NCBI RefSeq assembly: GCF_016801985.1
Contig: NZ_JAEVLS010000002.1
Location: 558,001-622,000 of the forward strand
From: Steroidobacter gossypii
Lineage (GTDB): Bacteria; Pseudomonadota; Gammaproteobacteria; Steroidobacterales; Steroidobacteraceae
DNA length: 64,000 bases
Direction of reading: 5' to 3'
The notes beneath the pieces were generated by a model. It made no database searches, was not told the DNA's origin, and saw nothing but the letters and a program-made list of their open reading frames with translations. Shown piece after piece: positions 50,508-60,892 of the stretch. Position 1 is the stretch's first letter. Every line of letters begins with the position of its first letter. The position numbers and the translations under genes were made by a program.

Positions 50508-52513
50508 TGCAGGACTTCGAAGAGATCTTCGGCGCCGACGGACCGCTGGCGACAGCAATCCCCGGCTTCGCGACGCGCGATGAGCAGATCGCGATGGCCG
50601 AGCATGTATGGCAGGCGCTGCGGCAGCAGGGGCGGTTGATCGTCGAGGCGGGCACCGGCACGGGCAAGACCTTTGCGTATCTGGTGCCGGCGCTGTTGTC
50701 GGGACGGCGGGTCATCGTCTCGACCGGTACGCGCAATCTGCAGGATCAATTGTTCCATCGCGACTTGCCGACCGTTTCCGCGGCCATCGGCCGGCCGGTG
50801 CAGGTCGCGCTACTGAAAGGGCGAGCGAACTACCTTTGCCTGCATCGCCTCGATCTCGCCGAACATCAAGCCGCGGACCGCGGCCTGCGGCGCGAAGTCG
50901 CGGCGGCGCTCAGCCGGGTCAGAGCTTGGGCAAATGTCACAAAAGGAGGCGACATCTCCGAGCTGGCTCAGCTCGGCGAATCGGATCCGGTGTGGCCCTG
51001 GGTCACCTCGACGCGGGACAACTGTCTCGGCCCCGACTGTCCGGTGTTCGATCGTTGCCACGTTGTCAACGCACGTCGCAAGGCGCAGGGCGCCGACATC
51101 GTGGTGGTCAATCATCATTTGTTGATGGCCGACCTGGTGCTCAAGGAGGAAGGCTTCGGCGATCTGCTGCCCGGCGCGGACGCCATCATCATCGACGAAG
51201 CGCATCAGTTGCCGGAAGTCGCAGCGAACTTTCTCGGCTTCACCGTTTCCAGCCGCCAGCTGCAGTCCCTTGCGAAGGATCTCGCGAGCGAGTTGATGCT
51301 GAGCGGGCCACAGCAGTCCGTCTCCGCTGCCTTTTCGCAAACCATCGAAAGGCAGATCGTCGATCTGCAGGATTCGCTCGGGGCCAGGCGCGAGCGCTGT
51401 GAGTTCAAGGATTGGCCCTCGCTCACGTTCGAAGCGCTCGCCAACTTGCGCCATTCGCTCGACGATCTCACTCAGTCGCTGACGGAGGCCGCCAAGGACA
51501 GCACCGGCCTTGCGAATCTGCGCCGTCGCAGCGTCGAGCTGGCGAATCGCCTCGACTCGATGATGGAAGAAGAGTCTGAAAGCAGCGTGCCCAGCGTACG
51601 TTGGGCGCAAAGCACCAGCCGGGGCGCGGGGCAGGGCGTGTCGTTCCATCTCGTGCCGCTGGATGTGGCCGAGCAGCTTGGCAGCCTGGTGCAAGCTCAC
51701 TCGGCGGCGTGGGTATGCACGTCCGCGACGCTTGCGATCGGCGAGAGCTTCGATCATTTCATGCAGCGAGTCGGCATGCGCGATGCGCGCACCGCGCGCT
51801 TTGGCAGCCCGTTCGATTATGAATCGCAGACGCTCATGTATCTGCCGAAGGCTCTGCCGCCACCGTCATCGCCACGGCATACAGCGAGCGTGATCGACGC
51901 CGCGATTCCCGTGTTGAAAGCAAGTGGCGGTCGCGCGTTTCTTCTGTTCACGAGTCATCGCGCATTGCGTGAAGCGGCTGACTTGTTACTTGCGCGGCTC
52001 GGACCGGCGTTGCCATTTCCGGTGCTGGTGCAAGGCGACGCGCCTCGCGAGGTGCTGCTCACCAAGTTCAGAGAGCGTGGCAACGCGGTCCTGTTGGGCA
52101 CCAGCAGTTTCTGGGAAGGCGTCGATGTGAAAGGCGCGGCGCTCTCGGTGGTGATCATCGACAAGCTGCCGTTCGCGGCGCCCGACGATCCCGTGCTCAA
52201 GGCGCGCCTTGAGGCCATCGAACGTCGCGGCGGCAACGCATTCTTCGAAGAGCAGATTCCGCAGGCGGTGATCACGCTGAAACAGGGCGTCGGCCGCCTG
52301 ATGCGCGATCCGAACGACTTCGGCGTGATCATGCTGTGTGATGAACGCGTGCGGAGCAAAGGCTACGGACGGATTTTCCTCGACAGTCTGCCGTCGATGC
52401 CGCGCACCGAGAACCTGGTGGATGTTCAGCAGTTCTTATATGAGAGGCTCAGCGCCATCGGCCTGGCGCCCGACCCCGATGCCATGAATCCAGCCGCGGC
52501 ATTCGATTGGTAA
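50507..52513 (+). CDS. DinG/YoaA-family ATP-dependent DNA helicase, 668 aa
   Basis: XPD-like 5'-3' superfamily 2 helicase. Walker A is VEAGTGTGKTFAYL (about residues 43-56), Walker B is IIIDEAHQ (DEAH), and the Fe-S domain cysteines are in NYLCLHRL and NCLGPDCPVFDRCHVV. Late motifs are FLLFTSHRAL, GTSSFWEGVDVKG and QGVGRLMRD (motif VI). The length and FeS pattern fit YoaA rather than DinG proper, which has a nuclease or longer insert. Role in replication-fork repair or R-loop removal. ATG 50507 overlaps the stop of the DUF11 gene. Confidence 0.93.
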   Translation: MQDFEEIFGADGPLATAIPGFATRDEQIAMAEHVWQALRQQGRLIVEAGTGTGKTFAYLVPALLSGRRVIVSTGTRNLQDQLFHRDLPTVSAAIGRPVQVALLKGRANYLCLHRLDLAEHQAADRGLRREVAAALSRVRAWANVTKGGDISELAQLGESDPVWPWVTSTRDNCLGPDCPVFDRCHVVNARRKAQGADIVVVNHHLLMADLVLKEEGFGDLLPGADAIIIDEAHQLPEVAANFLGFTVSSRQLQSLAKDLASELMLSGPQQSVSAAFSQTIERQIVDLQDSLGARRERCEFKDWPSLTFEALANLRHSLDDLTQSLTEAAKDSTGLANLRRRSVELANRLDSMMEEESESSVPSVRWAQSTSRGAGQGVSFHLVPLDVAEQLGSLVQAHSAAWVCTSATLAIGESFDHFMQRVGMRDARTARFGSPFDYESQTLMYLPKALPPPSSPRHTASVIDAAIPVLKASGGRAFLLFTSHRALREAADLLLARLGPALPFPVLVQGDAPREVLLTKFRERGNAVLLGTSSFWEGVDVKGAALSVVIIDKLPFAAPDDPVLKARLEAIERRGGNAFFEEQIPQAVITLKQGVGRLMRDPNDFGVIMLCDERVRSKGYGRIFLDSLPSMPRTENLVDVQQFLYERLSAIGLAPDPDAMNPAAAFDW

Positions 52514-52562
52514 CCAGATTCTTCTCTGACCAGTCCCCAGTCAGTAGTCATCAGTCACTTCA

Positions 52563-53234
52563 ATGATCCTTCTTGCCATCGATACTGCTACCGAACGCTG
52601 CTCCGTCGCTCTGCGCATTGACGGTCGAGTCATCGAGCGCGTGAGCGAACAGCCGCGCGGTCATGCCGATCTCGTGTTACCAATGGTGGAATCGGGGCTG
52701 CAGGAAGGGGGTGTCAAGCTCAGCGACTTGGATGGAATCGCCTATGGGCGCGGGCCCGGCGCATTCACCGGCGTGAGAATTGGGGTCGGAGTCGTGCAGG
52801 GGCTGGCGTTTGGCGCCGGCCTCAATACCGTCGGCATCTCCAATCTGGCGGCCGTCGCGCAACAGGTTGCGCAGCCTGGTGATCGAGTGCTGGTTTGCAT
52901 GGATGCCCGGATGGAGCAGGTGTACTGGTCGAGCTTCGTTCGCGACCCCATCACGGGTTTGGTCACCTCACTCGCACCGGAGCGGGTGGATGCGCCCGAT
53001 GCGGTGCCTGACGGTGATTACACTACGTTGGCGGGCACGGGCTTCAAAGCCTACGCCCACCTGCGATCACGTTTGGCCACCGCAGGCCGCGTCATTCATG
53101 AATCGACGCTACCGCGCGCGAGCGACATCGCTTTGCTCGCCGAAGCCGAGTTCCTCGCCGGTCGCGCGAAACCCGCCGCAGAAGCCGAACCCGTCTATGT
53201 CCGCGACCAGGTTGCCCACGTTAAAGCGACGTGA
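52563..53234 (+). CDS. tsaB: tRNA threonylcarbamoyladenosine protein TsaB, 223 aa
   Basis: Scaffold partner of TsaD in t6A37 tRNA modification. ASKHA-fold features: MILLAIDTATERCSVALRID at the start, HADLVLPMVESGL, and GIAYGRGPGAFTGVRIGVGV with the GPGxFTGxRIG motif. The length is normal for TsaB. It follows the dinG-like gene by 49 bases, a conserved gammaproteobacterial neighbourhood (yoaA-tsaB). Essential core function. Confidence 0.95.
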   Translation: MILLAIDTATERCSVALRIDGRVIERVSEQPRGHADLVLPMVESGLQEGGVKLSDLDGIAYGRGPGAFTGVRIGVGVVQGLAFGAGLNTVGISNLAAVAQQVAQPGDRVLVCMDARMEQVYWSSFVRDPITGLVTSLAPERVDAPDAVPDGDYTTLAGTGFKAYAHLRSRLATAGRVIHESTLPRASDIALLAEAEFLAGRAKPAAEAEPVYVRDQVAHVKAT

Positions 53235-53298
53235 ACTGAAGCGACGCGGGGGGGCGGGGTTCGCAGCTTTGTCATGTCCAGGCAAATTTTCGCTGACC

Positions 53299-53316
53299 AC
53301 GTCATCGGACTGTAAT
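53299..53316 (+). promoter_or_regulatory. Pho-box-like site upstream of phoB
   Basis: ACGTCAT-CGGA-CTGTAAT, a 7-4-7 arrangement close to the PhoB consensus (CTGTCAT repeats with 4-base AT-leaning spacer). A further CTGTAAT occurs at 53326-53332. It lies about 90 bases before the phoB start and suggests autoregulation. Confidence 0.55.
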
Positions 53317-53405
53317 ACTTCGTTGCTGTAATGTGCTCCGTGGTCCATGTCTTTGAATTTGTGGCGTGAACCCGCAGCGTACGTGGTCATATTTGCGCAA
53401 TTTAC

Positions 53406-54101
<696 letters not shown>

Positions 54102-54104
54102 CCG

Positions 54105-55439
54105 TTGAAGAAGGTATTCAGCACCTTCTCGCCGTCGGGCTGGCAATCGGTTTCGCGGCTCGGCATCGCGCTCATCGTCGCTCTTCTGATCGGTCTGATG
54201 GCCGGCCGCGTCGCCCTGGCGCTCGCCATCACGTTCGGCATCTATTCGCTGGTGCAGCTGTGGAACGTGCTGCGCCTGGAGTTCTGGCTGCGCCACCGCC
54301 GGGTCGAATCGCCGCCCGACATCAGCGGTGTGTGGGGAGAAGTGGTGACTATCATCAGCCGCATATATCGACGCAAGCAGTATCATCGGGCGCGCGTGAC
54401 CGGCCTGCTGCGTGAGTTTCGACGCCTGACCACCGCGTTGCCGGAAGGCGCCGTGCTGCTCGGACCGGAGCATGAAATCCTCTGGTTCAATCGGCTCGCG
54501 GGCGAATGGTTACGACTGCGACGCAAGCGCGATGTGGGCATTCGCATCGAGAATCTGGTCCGTCATCCCGCCTTCGTAGAGTATCTGAAGACCGGCTATC
54601 CCACCGAAGGCGCGCTGGTGCAGGACCTGGAAAGCGATCGCTGGCTGGCCTTCAACATCGTGCGCACCGGCACGGCCGAGCGACAGCTGCTGATGGTTCG
54701 CGATGTGAGCGAGGAGCAGCAACTGCAGTCGATGCGCAAAGACTTCGTCGCCAATGCGTCGCACGAGTTGCGCTCGCCGCTGACCGTGATCAGCGGTTAT
54801 CTCGACGCACTCGCGGATGACGACAACCTCGATCCCACCTGGAACACACCGGTGCTGGAGATGCGTCGCCAGGCCGAGCGCATGCGCACCATCATCAAGG
54901 ATCTGCTCGAGCTGTCGAAGCTCGAATCGGGCGAGCACACGCAGGGCGAGCATCCGGTGGACATGGCCGGCATGCTGGCGCTGCTGCGCAAGGAGGTGAT
55001 GGCGCTCGACCAGCATCCCCGTGATGTTCGTTTGCTGCTGGAGAGCGATGTGCTGCTGAAGGGAGTGGAGTCCGAGCTGCACTCGGTCGCGTCCAACCTG
55101 ATCAGCAACGCGGTCAAGTACACGCCGCCCGAGGGCGAGATCGAGTTGCGCTGGTGGGTCGATGAAGCAGGCGCTCATCTGTCGGTGCGCGACACCGGCG
55201 TCGGCATCGCCGAAGAACATATCCCTCGTCTGACCGAACGTTTCTATCGGGTCGATCCGGGCCGGGCCCGCAGCATGGGCGGCTCGGGGCTGGGGTTGGC
55301 CATCGTCAAGCACGCCTTGCAAAGGCACGACGCCACGTTGCAGGTCCAGAGCAAAGAAGGGGTGGGCAGCACCTTCACCTGTCATTTTCCGCGCTCCCGG
55401 ATCATCCCCCGAAGCGCCGGCGCACTGGCCACGGCCTGA
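54105..55439 (+). CDS. phoR: Phosphate sensor histidine kinase PhoR, 444 aa
   Basis: Two N-terminal membrane helices (residues 18-50: LGIALIVALLIGLMAG, LALAITFGIYSLVQ), a PAS-like region (LPEGAVLLGPEHEILWFNRL), the H-box FVANASHELRSPLTVISGYL with the phospho-accepting His, and an HATPase domain with N-box SNLISNAVKYTP, G1 DTGVGIAEEHI and G2 GGSGLGLAIVKHAL. No large periplasmic domain, as usual for PhoR, which senses via the Pst transporter and PhoU. TTG 54105 is used; GGAG overlaps the phoB stop, so translation is coupled. Confidence 0.95.
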   Translation: MKKVFSTFSPSGWQSVSRLGIALIVALLIGLMAGRVALALAITFGIYSLVQLWNVLRLEFWLRHRRVESPPDISGVWGEVVTIISRIYRRKQYHRARVTGLLREFRRLTTALPEGAVLLGPEHEILWFNRLAGEWLRLRRKRDVGIRIENLVRHPAFVEYLKTGYPTEGALVQDLESDRWLAFNIVRTGTAERQLLMVRDVSEEQQLQSMRKDFVANASHELRSPLTVISGYLDALADDDNLDPTWNTPVLEMRRQAERMRTIIKDLLELSKLESGEHTQGEHPVDMAGMLALLRKEVMALDQHPRDVRLLLESDVLLKGVESELHSVASNLISNAVKYTPPEGEIELRWWVDEAGAHLSVRDTGVGIAEEHIPRLTERFYRVDPGRARSMGGSGLGLAIVKHALQRHDATLQVQSKEGVGSTFTCHFPRSRIIPRSAGALATA

Positions 55440-55492
55440 CTTGCAACATTTTCTTCATCCAGGTGTCATTTTCGAGCGTCTGAAAGCGCCGA

Positions 55493-55510
55493 CTGCAACA
55501 TAACTGTAAT
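55493..55510 (+). promoter_or_regulatory. Pho-box-like site upstream of the porin gene
   Basis: CTGCAAC-ATAA-CTGTAAT, a 7-4-7 direct repeat similar to PhoB-binding sites, 106 bases before the porin start. Supports phosphate-starvation control of the porin. Confidence 0.6.
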
Positions 55511-55615
55511 AACTCCTCCGTATAACGCTCCGGCGTGGGGACCCCCCGGGCCGCCGGAATCGTTTTCCCACGCAACGAACGGCCGTCGAACGGCCATCGA
55601 ACGGAGAGAGCAGTC

Positions 55616-56959
55616 GTGAAGAATCTCGTCCTGGCAGTCGCCCTTGCGACTGTACTGTTTACCGTGTCGATGGGCGCCCGCGCCGCGAGCTCCAACGAGC
55701 TGGCCGAGATCCGCCAGCAGCTCGAGGCGCTCATCCAGCGGGTCGACAAGCTCGAGCAGGAAAACAACGCGCTGAAAGCCGAGAACGAGAATCTCAAGGC
55801 CACCGACGAGAAGCTGCAGGCGCAAAGCGAGTATCTGAAGGCCGAAGCGCGCGGCCTGCGTAAAGAAACCGCGCAGCAGGCGGTGGAGGTCGGCAAGGTG
55901 AAAGGCGCGGACTGGGCCAGCAAAGTCGCGATCACCGGCGACTTGCGCTATCGCTACGAAGCGATCAGCGATGAAACATTGAACAGCAGCGGCCTCCAGA
56001 CCGCCGATCGTTATCGCGATCGCATCCGCGCGCGGCTGAATGCGACGGTGGAAGCGACTGACAGCATCACCCTCGGCATCGGCATGGCGACGGCGGAGAA
56101 CGGGGATCCGCGTTCCTCGAATCAGTCGTTGAACGACGTGTTTTCGCGCAAGAGCCTGGATCTCGACCTGGCGTATTTCGATTGGGAATTCTCCCAGTGG
56201 GGTCATCTGATCGGCGGCAAGATGAAACAGCCGTTCGTCAAGCCCGGTCAGAGTCTGTTCTGGGACAACGACATCAATCCGGAAGGGCTGGCCGTCAATT
56301 TCAAGAGCGGCATGTGGTTCGGCACGGCCTACAACTACTGGATCAACGAAGAGAGCGGCCCGGAGAACACACGGACCGCGGACACCTTGCTTTACGGCTT
56401 GCAGATCGGCACGCGTCTGCCGCTAGGCGCGAGCAGCCTGATGCTCGCAGCTCATTACTACGATCTGAGCGCAGGGCAGGGACGCGCGCCGTTCTTCGCC
56501 GACAATCCTAACGGCAACTCGGTGACAGCCGACAACGAGCTGATCTACGACTATCAGGTCGTCAACCTCAGCGCCGAATACAGCGCCATGCTGGGCGAGC
56601 TGCCGATGCAGCTGTGGGCGGACGTGGCGCAGAACCAGGACCCGGACGAGCTGGACACGGCCTGGTCGGCCGGCGTGCTGTTTGGCAAGGCGTCCAACTA
56701 TCGCACCTGGGAACTCGGCACCTTTTATCAGGTCATCGAGAAGGACGCTTTGTTCGCGCAGCTGATCGATTCGGACTTCGCGGCCGGTGTGTCGGACGCG
56801 GAGGGCTGGGTGCTGCGCGCCGGCTATGCGCCGGTGCGTAACTCGCTCATCAACGCGACTTACTTCCTCAACAAACGCAACGTCGACGCGCCCAACCGCG
56901 CCGGCCAGCGGGACGTCGATTACCAGCGTCTGCAGCTGGATTTCAGCGTGAAGTTCTAG
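55616..56959 (+). CDS. Phosphate-regulon porin with N-terminal coiled coil, 447 aa
   Basis: Signal peptide (VKNLVLAVALATVLFTVSMG, ending ARA), then a coiled coil of about 70 residues (NELAEIRQQLEALIQRVDKL and following Glu/Lys/Ala heptads) that probably trimerises the protein or contacts peptidoglycan. An outer-membrane barrel follows from about residue 105 (VAITGDLRYRYEAISDE) to the terminal Phe (LQLDFSVKF). GTG 55616 follows GGAGAGAG. It lies between phoR and phoU and behind a Pho box, so it likely admits phosphate or small phosphorylated solutes, like OprO/OprP, though it belongs to a different 'putative porin' family. Confidence 0.87.
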   Translation: MKNLVLAVALATVLFTVSMGARAASSNELAEIRQQLEALIQRVDKLEQENNALKAENENLKATDEKLQAQSEYLKAEARGLRKETAQQAVEVGKVKGADWASKVAITGDLRYRYEAISDETLNSSGLQTADRYRDRIRARLNATVEATDSITLGIGMATAENGDPRSSNQSLNDVFSRKSLDLDLAYFDWEFSQWGHLIGGKMKQPFVKPGQSLFWDNDINPEGLAVNFKSGMWFGTAYNYWINEESGPENTRTADTLLYGLQIGTRLPLGASSLMLAAHYYDLSAGQGRAPFFADNPNGNSVTADNELIYDYQVVNLSAEYSAMLGELPMQLWADVAQNQDPDELDTAWSAGVLFGKASNYRTWELGTFYQVIEKDALFAQLIDSDFAAGVSDAEGWVLRAGYAPVRNSLINATYFLNKRNVDAPNRAGQRDVDYQRLQLDFSVKF

Positions 56960-57142
56960 TCGCGTACGTCGCCGCAAGCAGCCGTCCATGGAACGTCAGC
57001 CAGCCGCTACATCCGTGCAGCGGCGTTCGCGTGGTTCGAGGCGACGTCAAGTCGCCTCGAAAAGGCACCCACGCTCACCCTGCGCTTGCGGCCGGTTGCC
57101 GCGACGGGTATACAGCCCAGTGCCTCATCTATTGAGACTCGC

Positions 57143-57892
57143 ATGGAAAAGTCCGATCTTTCTCATCATATTCTGAGTCGCTACAACGACGACCTGGAGC
57201 GAGTGCGCACCAACGTGCTGCAGATGGGCGGCTTCGTCGAGGAGCAGCTCAAACTGGCGGTGCAGGCGCTGGTTCAGGGCGACAGCCGGCTGGGCGAACA
57301 GGTGGCGCACGGCGATCAGAAAGTGAACGCCATGGAAGTGGCCATCGACGACGACTGCAGCCGCATCCTGGCCACGCGCAGCCCGGCAGCCTCCGACCTG
57401 CGGCTGATCGTCGCCGTGATCAAGACCATCACCGACCTCGAGCGCATCGGCGACGAGGCGGAGAAGATCGGCTACATCGGCTCACGCCTCGCGGCGGTGG
57501 AGCGTCCGGCAGACCGTTATAGAGAGATCAAGCATCTCGGTCGCCTGGTAGGCGACATGCTGCACGAAGCGCTGGACGCTTTCGCCCGGCTCGATCCAAT
57601 CGGCGCCGTGGCCATCGCCAAGAAAGATCGTCTGATCGACGAGGAGTACGAGGCCATTCAGCGCCAGTGCATCACGTTCATGATGGAAGATCCGCGCACC
57701 ATTCGTCGGGCGCTGGACGTGCTGTGGGTTGCGCGAGCTTTAGAGCGCATCGGCGATCACGCCAAGAACGTTTGCGAATACGTGGTCTACATGGTCCACG
57801 GCAAGGACATTCGCCATCTGTCCATGGAAGATGTCGAAAAGCATTTGCAGTCGCGTTCCTCGAAATCTCCCGAACCACCGCCTGCTCGCTGA
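57143..57892 (+). CDS. phoU: Phosphate-signalling protein PhoU (first copy), 249 aa
   Basis: Two three-helix bundles, each with the conserved metal-binding E/D-xxx-D pattern: ITDLERIGDEAEKIGYIG and ALERIGDHAKNVCEYVVYM. It begins DLSHHILSRYNDDLERVRTN then VLQMGGFVEEQLKLAVQAL. PhoU damps PhoR activity and Pst transport when phosphate is plentiful. ATG 57143 starts the conserved region; the earlier in-frame start at 57086 lacks support. Notable: a second phoU begins at 63803 after pstB. This copy is tied to phoB-phoR-porin instead. Confidence 0.95.
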   Translation: MEKSDLSHHILSRYNDDLERVRTNVLQMGGFVEEQLKLAVQALVQGDSRLGEQVAHGDQKVNAMEVAIDDDCSRILATRSPAASDLRLIVAVIKTITDLERIGDEAEKIGYIGSRLAAVERPADRYREIKHLGRLVGDMLHEALDAFARLDPIGAVAIAKKDRLIDEEYEAIQRQCITFMMEDPRTIRRALDVLWVARALERIGDHAKNVCEYVVYMVHGKDIRHLSMEDVEKHLQSRSSKSPEPPPAR

Positions 57893-57898
57893 TCACCC

Positions 57899-58396
57899 AT
57901 GCTGACCATGAATCGTCGCGCGGGCAATGCGCTGGGCTTCGTCGCATGCGCTGCGTTGATGGGCTACGCGCTGTACGCCGAGCACGTGCTTGGTCTGGCG
58001 CCGTGTCCGCTATGTATCTTTCAGCGCGTGGCCGTGATCGTGGTGGGCGTGTTGTTCCTGATCGCCGCGCTGCATAACCCGTCGGGCAAAGGCTCGATCG
58101 GCTACGGCGTGTTGATCGATCTGGCGGCGCTGATCGGCGTCGGCATTTCGGCGCGCCATATCTGGATCCAGGCGCAGCCGCCGGGAACGGTCGCGGCGTG
58201 TGGCGCGGACCTCGATTATCTGCTGGACATCCTGCCGGTGACCGAAGTCGTCAACAAAGTGCTGACCGGCTCGGGCGAGTGCGGCAAGGTCGATTGGACC
58301 TTGCTCGGCCTGTCGATGCCCTGGTGGGTATTGATTTCTCTGGCGCTGCTGAGCGCGTGGGCGGTGATCGTGAATATCGCCGCCCGGCCGAGATAA
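57899..58396 (+). CDS. dsbB: Disulfide bond formation protein DsbB, 165 aa
   Basis: Inner-membrane quinone-linked oxidase of DsbA. Four transmembrane helices; the first periplasmic loop holds CPLC (LAPCPLCIFQRVAVIVVGVL) and the second loop holds the partner pair (AACGADLDYLL and SGECGKVDW). LSMPWWVLISLALLSAWAVI is the last helix. Six bases after phoU, so probably cotranscribed, although functionally unrelated to phosphate. Convergent with dapE, 11 bases away. Confidence 0.94.
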   Translation: MLTMNRRAGNALGFVACAALMGYALYAEHVLGLAPCPLCIFQRVAVIVVGVLFLIAALHNPSGKGSIGYGVLIDLAALIGVGISARHIWIQAQPPGTVAACGADLDYLLDILPVTEVVNKVLTGSGECGKVDWTLLGLSMPWWVLISLALLSAWAVIVNIAARPR

Positions 58397-58407
58397 TCTG
58401 TCCAGGG

Positions 58408-59553
58408 CTACTTCGCCAGTATCAACTCCATCACACGCTCATAGATTCCCGAGAGCGTGACGACATCGTCGACGCGCACGTTCTCGTTCACCTTGTGAAT
58501 GCTCGCGTTGAGCACACCCAACTCGACCACCTGCGCGCCGGTCGGCGCGATGAAGCGGCCGTCCGAGGTGCCGCCGGTGGTGGACAGTTCCGGCGTGCGA
58601 CCGACCTTTTCCTTGATCGACTGCACCACCGCCGCCGACAACGCGCCGGGCGCGGTGAAAAAGGGCAGGCCCGACACGAACCATTCCAGCGTGTAGTTGA
58701 CCTTGTGCCGATTGAAGATTTCGGTGATGGTCGACTGCAGCTTCTCGACCGTCTGCTCGGTGGAGAAACGGATGTTGAAGCGCGCCTTCAGCTCGCCGGG
58801 AATCACGTTCGGCGCGCCGGTGCCGGCGGCGATGTTGGAGATCTGGAAGGTCGTCGGCTGGAAAAATTCGTTGCCCTTGTCCCAGGTGCGCGAAGCCAGC
58901 TCCGCGAGCGCAGGCGCCACGGCGTGCACCGGATTGTCCGCCAGGTGTGGGTAGGCGACGTGGCCCTGAATGCCGTGCACCGTCAGCTTGCCGGACAGCG
59001 AGCCACGCCGGCCGATCTTGATCACGTCGCCGAGCTTGTCGGTGCTGCTGGGCTCGCCGACCACGCAGTAGTCGATCTTTTCGTTGCGCGCTTCCAGCAC
59101 TTCCATGACGCGTCGTGTGCCATCGACCGACGGGCCCTCTTCGTCGCTGGTCAACAGGAAGGCGAGGGTGCCCTTGTGATTGGGGTGCCGCGCGATGAAG
59201 CGCTCGGTGGCGGTCACCATCGCCGCCAGGCCGCTCTTCATGTCGGCCGCGCCGCGGCCGTACAGGATCCCGTCGCGGATCACCGGCTCGAACGGATCCG
59301 TCGCCCACTCCTCGCGCGGCCCGGTCGGGACCACGTCGGTGTGCCCGGCAAAGCACAGCAGCGGGCGCTCTTTGCCATGACAGGCCCACAGATTCTCCAC
59401 CGGACCGAACGGCATGCGCTCGATGCGAAAGCCGACTGCCTCGAGCCGTTGCGCGATCAGTTGCAAACAGCCCTGATCTTCGGGGCTGACGGAGGGACGA
59501 CGGATGAGTTCCTGAGTGAGCAGCAGCGTCGGGTCGTCGGCAGGGGTCGGCAA
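58408..59553 (-). CDS. dapE: Succinyl-diaminopimelate desuccinylase DapE, 381 aa
   Basis: Two-zinc M20 amidase of the lysine/diaminopimelate pathway. Motifs: [15 protein letters not shown] (zinc His), [16 protein letters not shown] (bridging Asp), [14 protein letters not shown] (catalytic and ligand Glu), CVVGEPSS, and near the end TSDGRFIA with [10 protein letters not shown] (last zinc His). The open frame continues to 59652, but family length and a GGAG box 9 bases upstream favour TTG 59553. It is divergent from pstS, which carries the Pho box, and lies inside the phosphate locus without functional link. Confidence 0.94.
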   Translation of the reverse strand: MPTPADDPTLLLTQELIRRPSVSPEDQGCLQLIAQRLEAVGFRIERMPFGPVENLWACHGKERPLLCFAGHTDVVPTGPREEWATDPFEPVIRDGILYGRGAADMKSGLAAMVTATERFIARHPNHKGTLAFLLTSDEEGPSVDGTRRVMEVLEARNEKIDYCVVGEPSSTDKLGDVIKIGRRGSLSGKLTVHGIQGHVAYPHLADNPVHAVAPALAELASRTWDKGNEFFQPTTFQISNIAAGTGAPNVIPGELKARFNIRFSTEQTVEKLQSTITEIFNRHKVNYTLEWFVSGLPFFTAPGALSAAVVQSIKEKVGRTPELSTTGGTSDGRFIAPTGAQVVELGVLNASIHKVNENVRVDDVVTLSGIYERVMELILAK

Positions 59554-59874
59554 GGGCGTGAACTCCAGGCGAGAAGCGGCAGCGGGCGCGGTCTTATAGC
59601 CAGGGTTGACCCACCTCGCAAGTGCGTCCGCTAAGCCACTACGACCTGGCAACTCCGAATCGGGTTGGCGATGACTCGGCCCTGCAGGATTGGATTGGCG
59701 GTCCCGTCTCGGGGAGGGGTGTTAGGGGATGGGTCTTCCGCCCAAACGGGTGTGTTACGCCTTCATGACGACTCCGCGTCGAAATGTTGCTGGCTGTCAT
59801 ACGACTGTCATGGAAGCTCTTCAAACTGCTGCAAGTCGAATCGTCGGTCCTCCTCCGAAACGAGGTTCAAGTTG
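59554..59874. other. dapE-pstS divergent intergenic region
   Basis: About 320 bases. It contains the Pho box at 59794-59811 and presumably the promoter of dapE in the other direction. No gene seen. Confidence 0.6.
59794..59811 (+). promoter_or_regulatory. Pho box upstream of pstS
   Basis: CTGTCATACGACTGTCAT: two perfect CTGTCAT heptamers separated by 4 bases, the exact PhoB consensus layout, 63 bases before the pstS start. Strong evidence that the pst operon is in the Pho regulon. Confidence 0.85.
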
Positions 59875-60879
59875 ATGAAGTTGTGGCACAAGTTGAGCGC
59901 GTCCGTGCTCCTGACGGGCTTCGCGGTCGCCGCCGCCCCCCAGTTCTCGCACGCTCAGAGCGTCATCAAGATCGACGGCTCCAGCACCGTGTTCCCGATC
60001 GCCGAGGCGGTCGCCGAGGAATTCCAGATCTCCAAGAAAGGCAAGGTGCGCGTCACCGTCGGCATCGCCGGCACGGGCGGCGGTTTCAAGCGCTTCTGCC
60101 GTGGCGAGACCGATGTCTCCAACGCCTCGCGCCCCATCCTGAAAGAAGAGATGGAGGCCTGCGCCAAAGCCGGCATCAAGTACATGGAGCTGCCGGTGGC
60201 GTTCGACGCGCTCACCGTCGTGGTCAATCCCAAGAACACCTGGGTGAAGTCGCTGACCCCGGCGGACCTGAAAAAGATGTGGGAGCCGGCAGCGCAGGGC
60301 CGCGTGACCCAATGGAATCAGGTGCGCTCGGAATGGCCGGCGGAGCAGCTGATGCTGTTCGGCCCGGGCGCCGATTCGGGCACGTTCGATTATTTCTCCG
60401 AAGCCGTGAACGGCAAGGCCAAGGCCAGCCGCGGCGACTACACCGCCAGCGAAGACGACAACGTGCTGGTGCAGGGCGTGGAGAACAACAAGAACGCGCT
60501 CGGTTATTTCGGCTACGCGTACTACATCGCGCACAAGGACAAGATGCGCGCGGTGCCGATCGTGAACGCCAAGGGCAAGGCCGTGATGCCGAGCATCGAG
60601 GCGGTGAACGACGGCTCGTACGAGCCGCTGTCGCGCCCGCTCTTCATCTACGTGCGTGACACCGCCGCCACCCGCGCCGACCTCAAGGAGTTCATCGAGT
60701 TCTACCTGACCGAGGGCGCGGCCCTGGCCAAGGAAGTGGGCTACGTGCCGCTGCCGGAGCAGGCTTACAAAGTGGCGTTGAAGCACTTCAACGACCGCAA
60801 GCTGGGCACGGTGTTCGGCGGCGTGCCGGAGGTCGGCGTGACCATCGACAACCTGCTGGCGCGGGAAGGCAAGCTCTAA
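59875..60879 (+). CDS. pstS: Phosphate ABC transporter, periplasmic binding protein PstS, 334 aa
   Basis: Signal peptide (LWHKLSASVLLTGFAVAAAP, cleavage near SHAQ), then VIKIDGSSTVFPIAEAVAEE with the phosphate-binding Ser-Ser-Thr, GTGGGFKRFCRGETDVSNAS, and LMLFGPGADSGTFDYFSEAV with SGT. Binds phosphate in the periplasm and hands it to PstCA. Belongs to the longer PstS-like branch. ATG 59875 begins the signal peptide. First gene of the pst operon, behind a Pho box and followed by a hairpin that probably reduces expression of the rest. Confidence 0.96.
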   Translation: MKLWHKLSASVLLTGFAVAAAPQFSHAQSVIKIDGSSTVFPIAEAVAEEFQISKKGKVRVTVGIAGTGGGFKRFCRGETDVSNASRPILKEEMEACAKAGIKYMELPVAFDALTVVVNPKNTWVKSLTPADLKKMWEPAAQGRVTQWNQVRSEWPAEQLMLFGPGADSGTFDYFSEAVNGKAKASRGDYTASEDDNVLVQGVENNKNALGYFGYAYYIAHKDKMRAVPIVNAKGKAVMPSIEAVNDGSYEPLSRPLFIYVRDTAATRADLKEFIEFYLTEGAALAKEVGYVPLPEQAYKVALKHFNDRKLGTVFGGVPEVGVTIDNLLAREGKL

Positions 60880-60892
60880 AATCAATCGGGTA

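Noticed and set aside
58198-59634. 478-codon plus-strand frame opposite dapE
   Set aside because: Classic antisense shadow of a GC-rich gene; dapE motifs on the minus strand are unequivocal.
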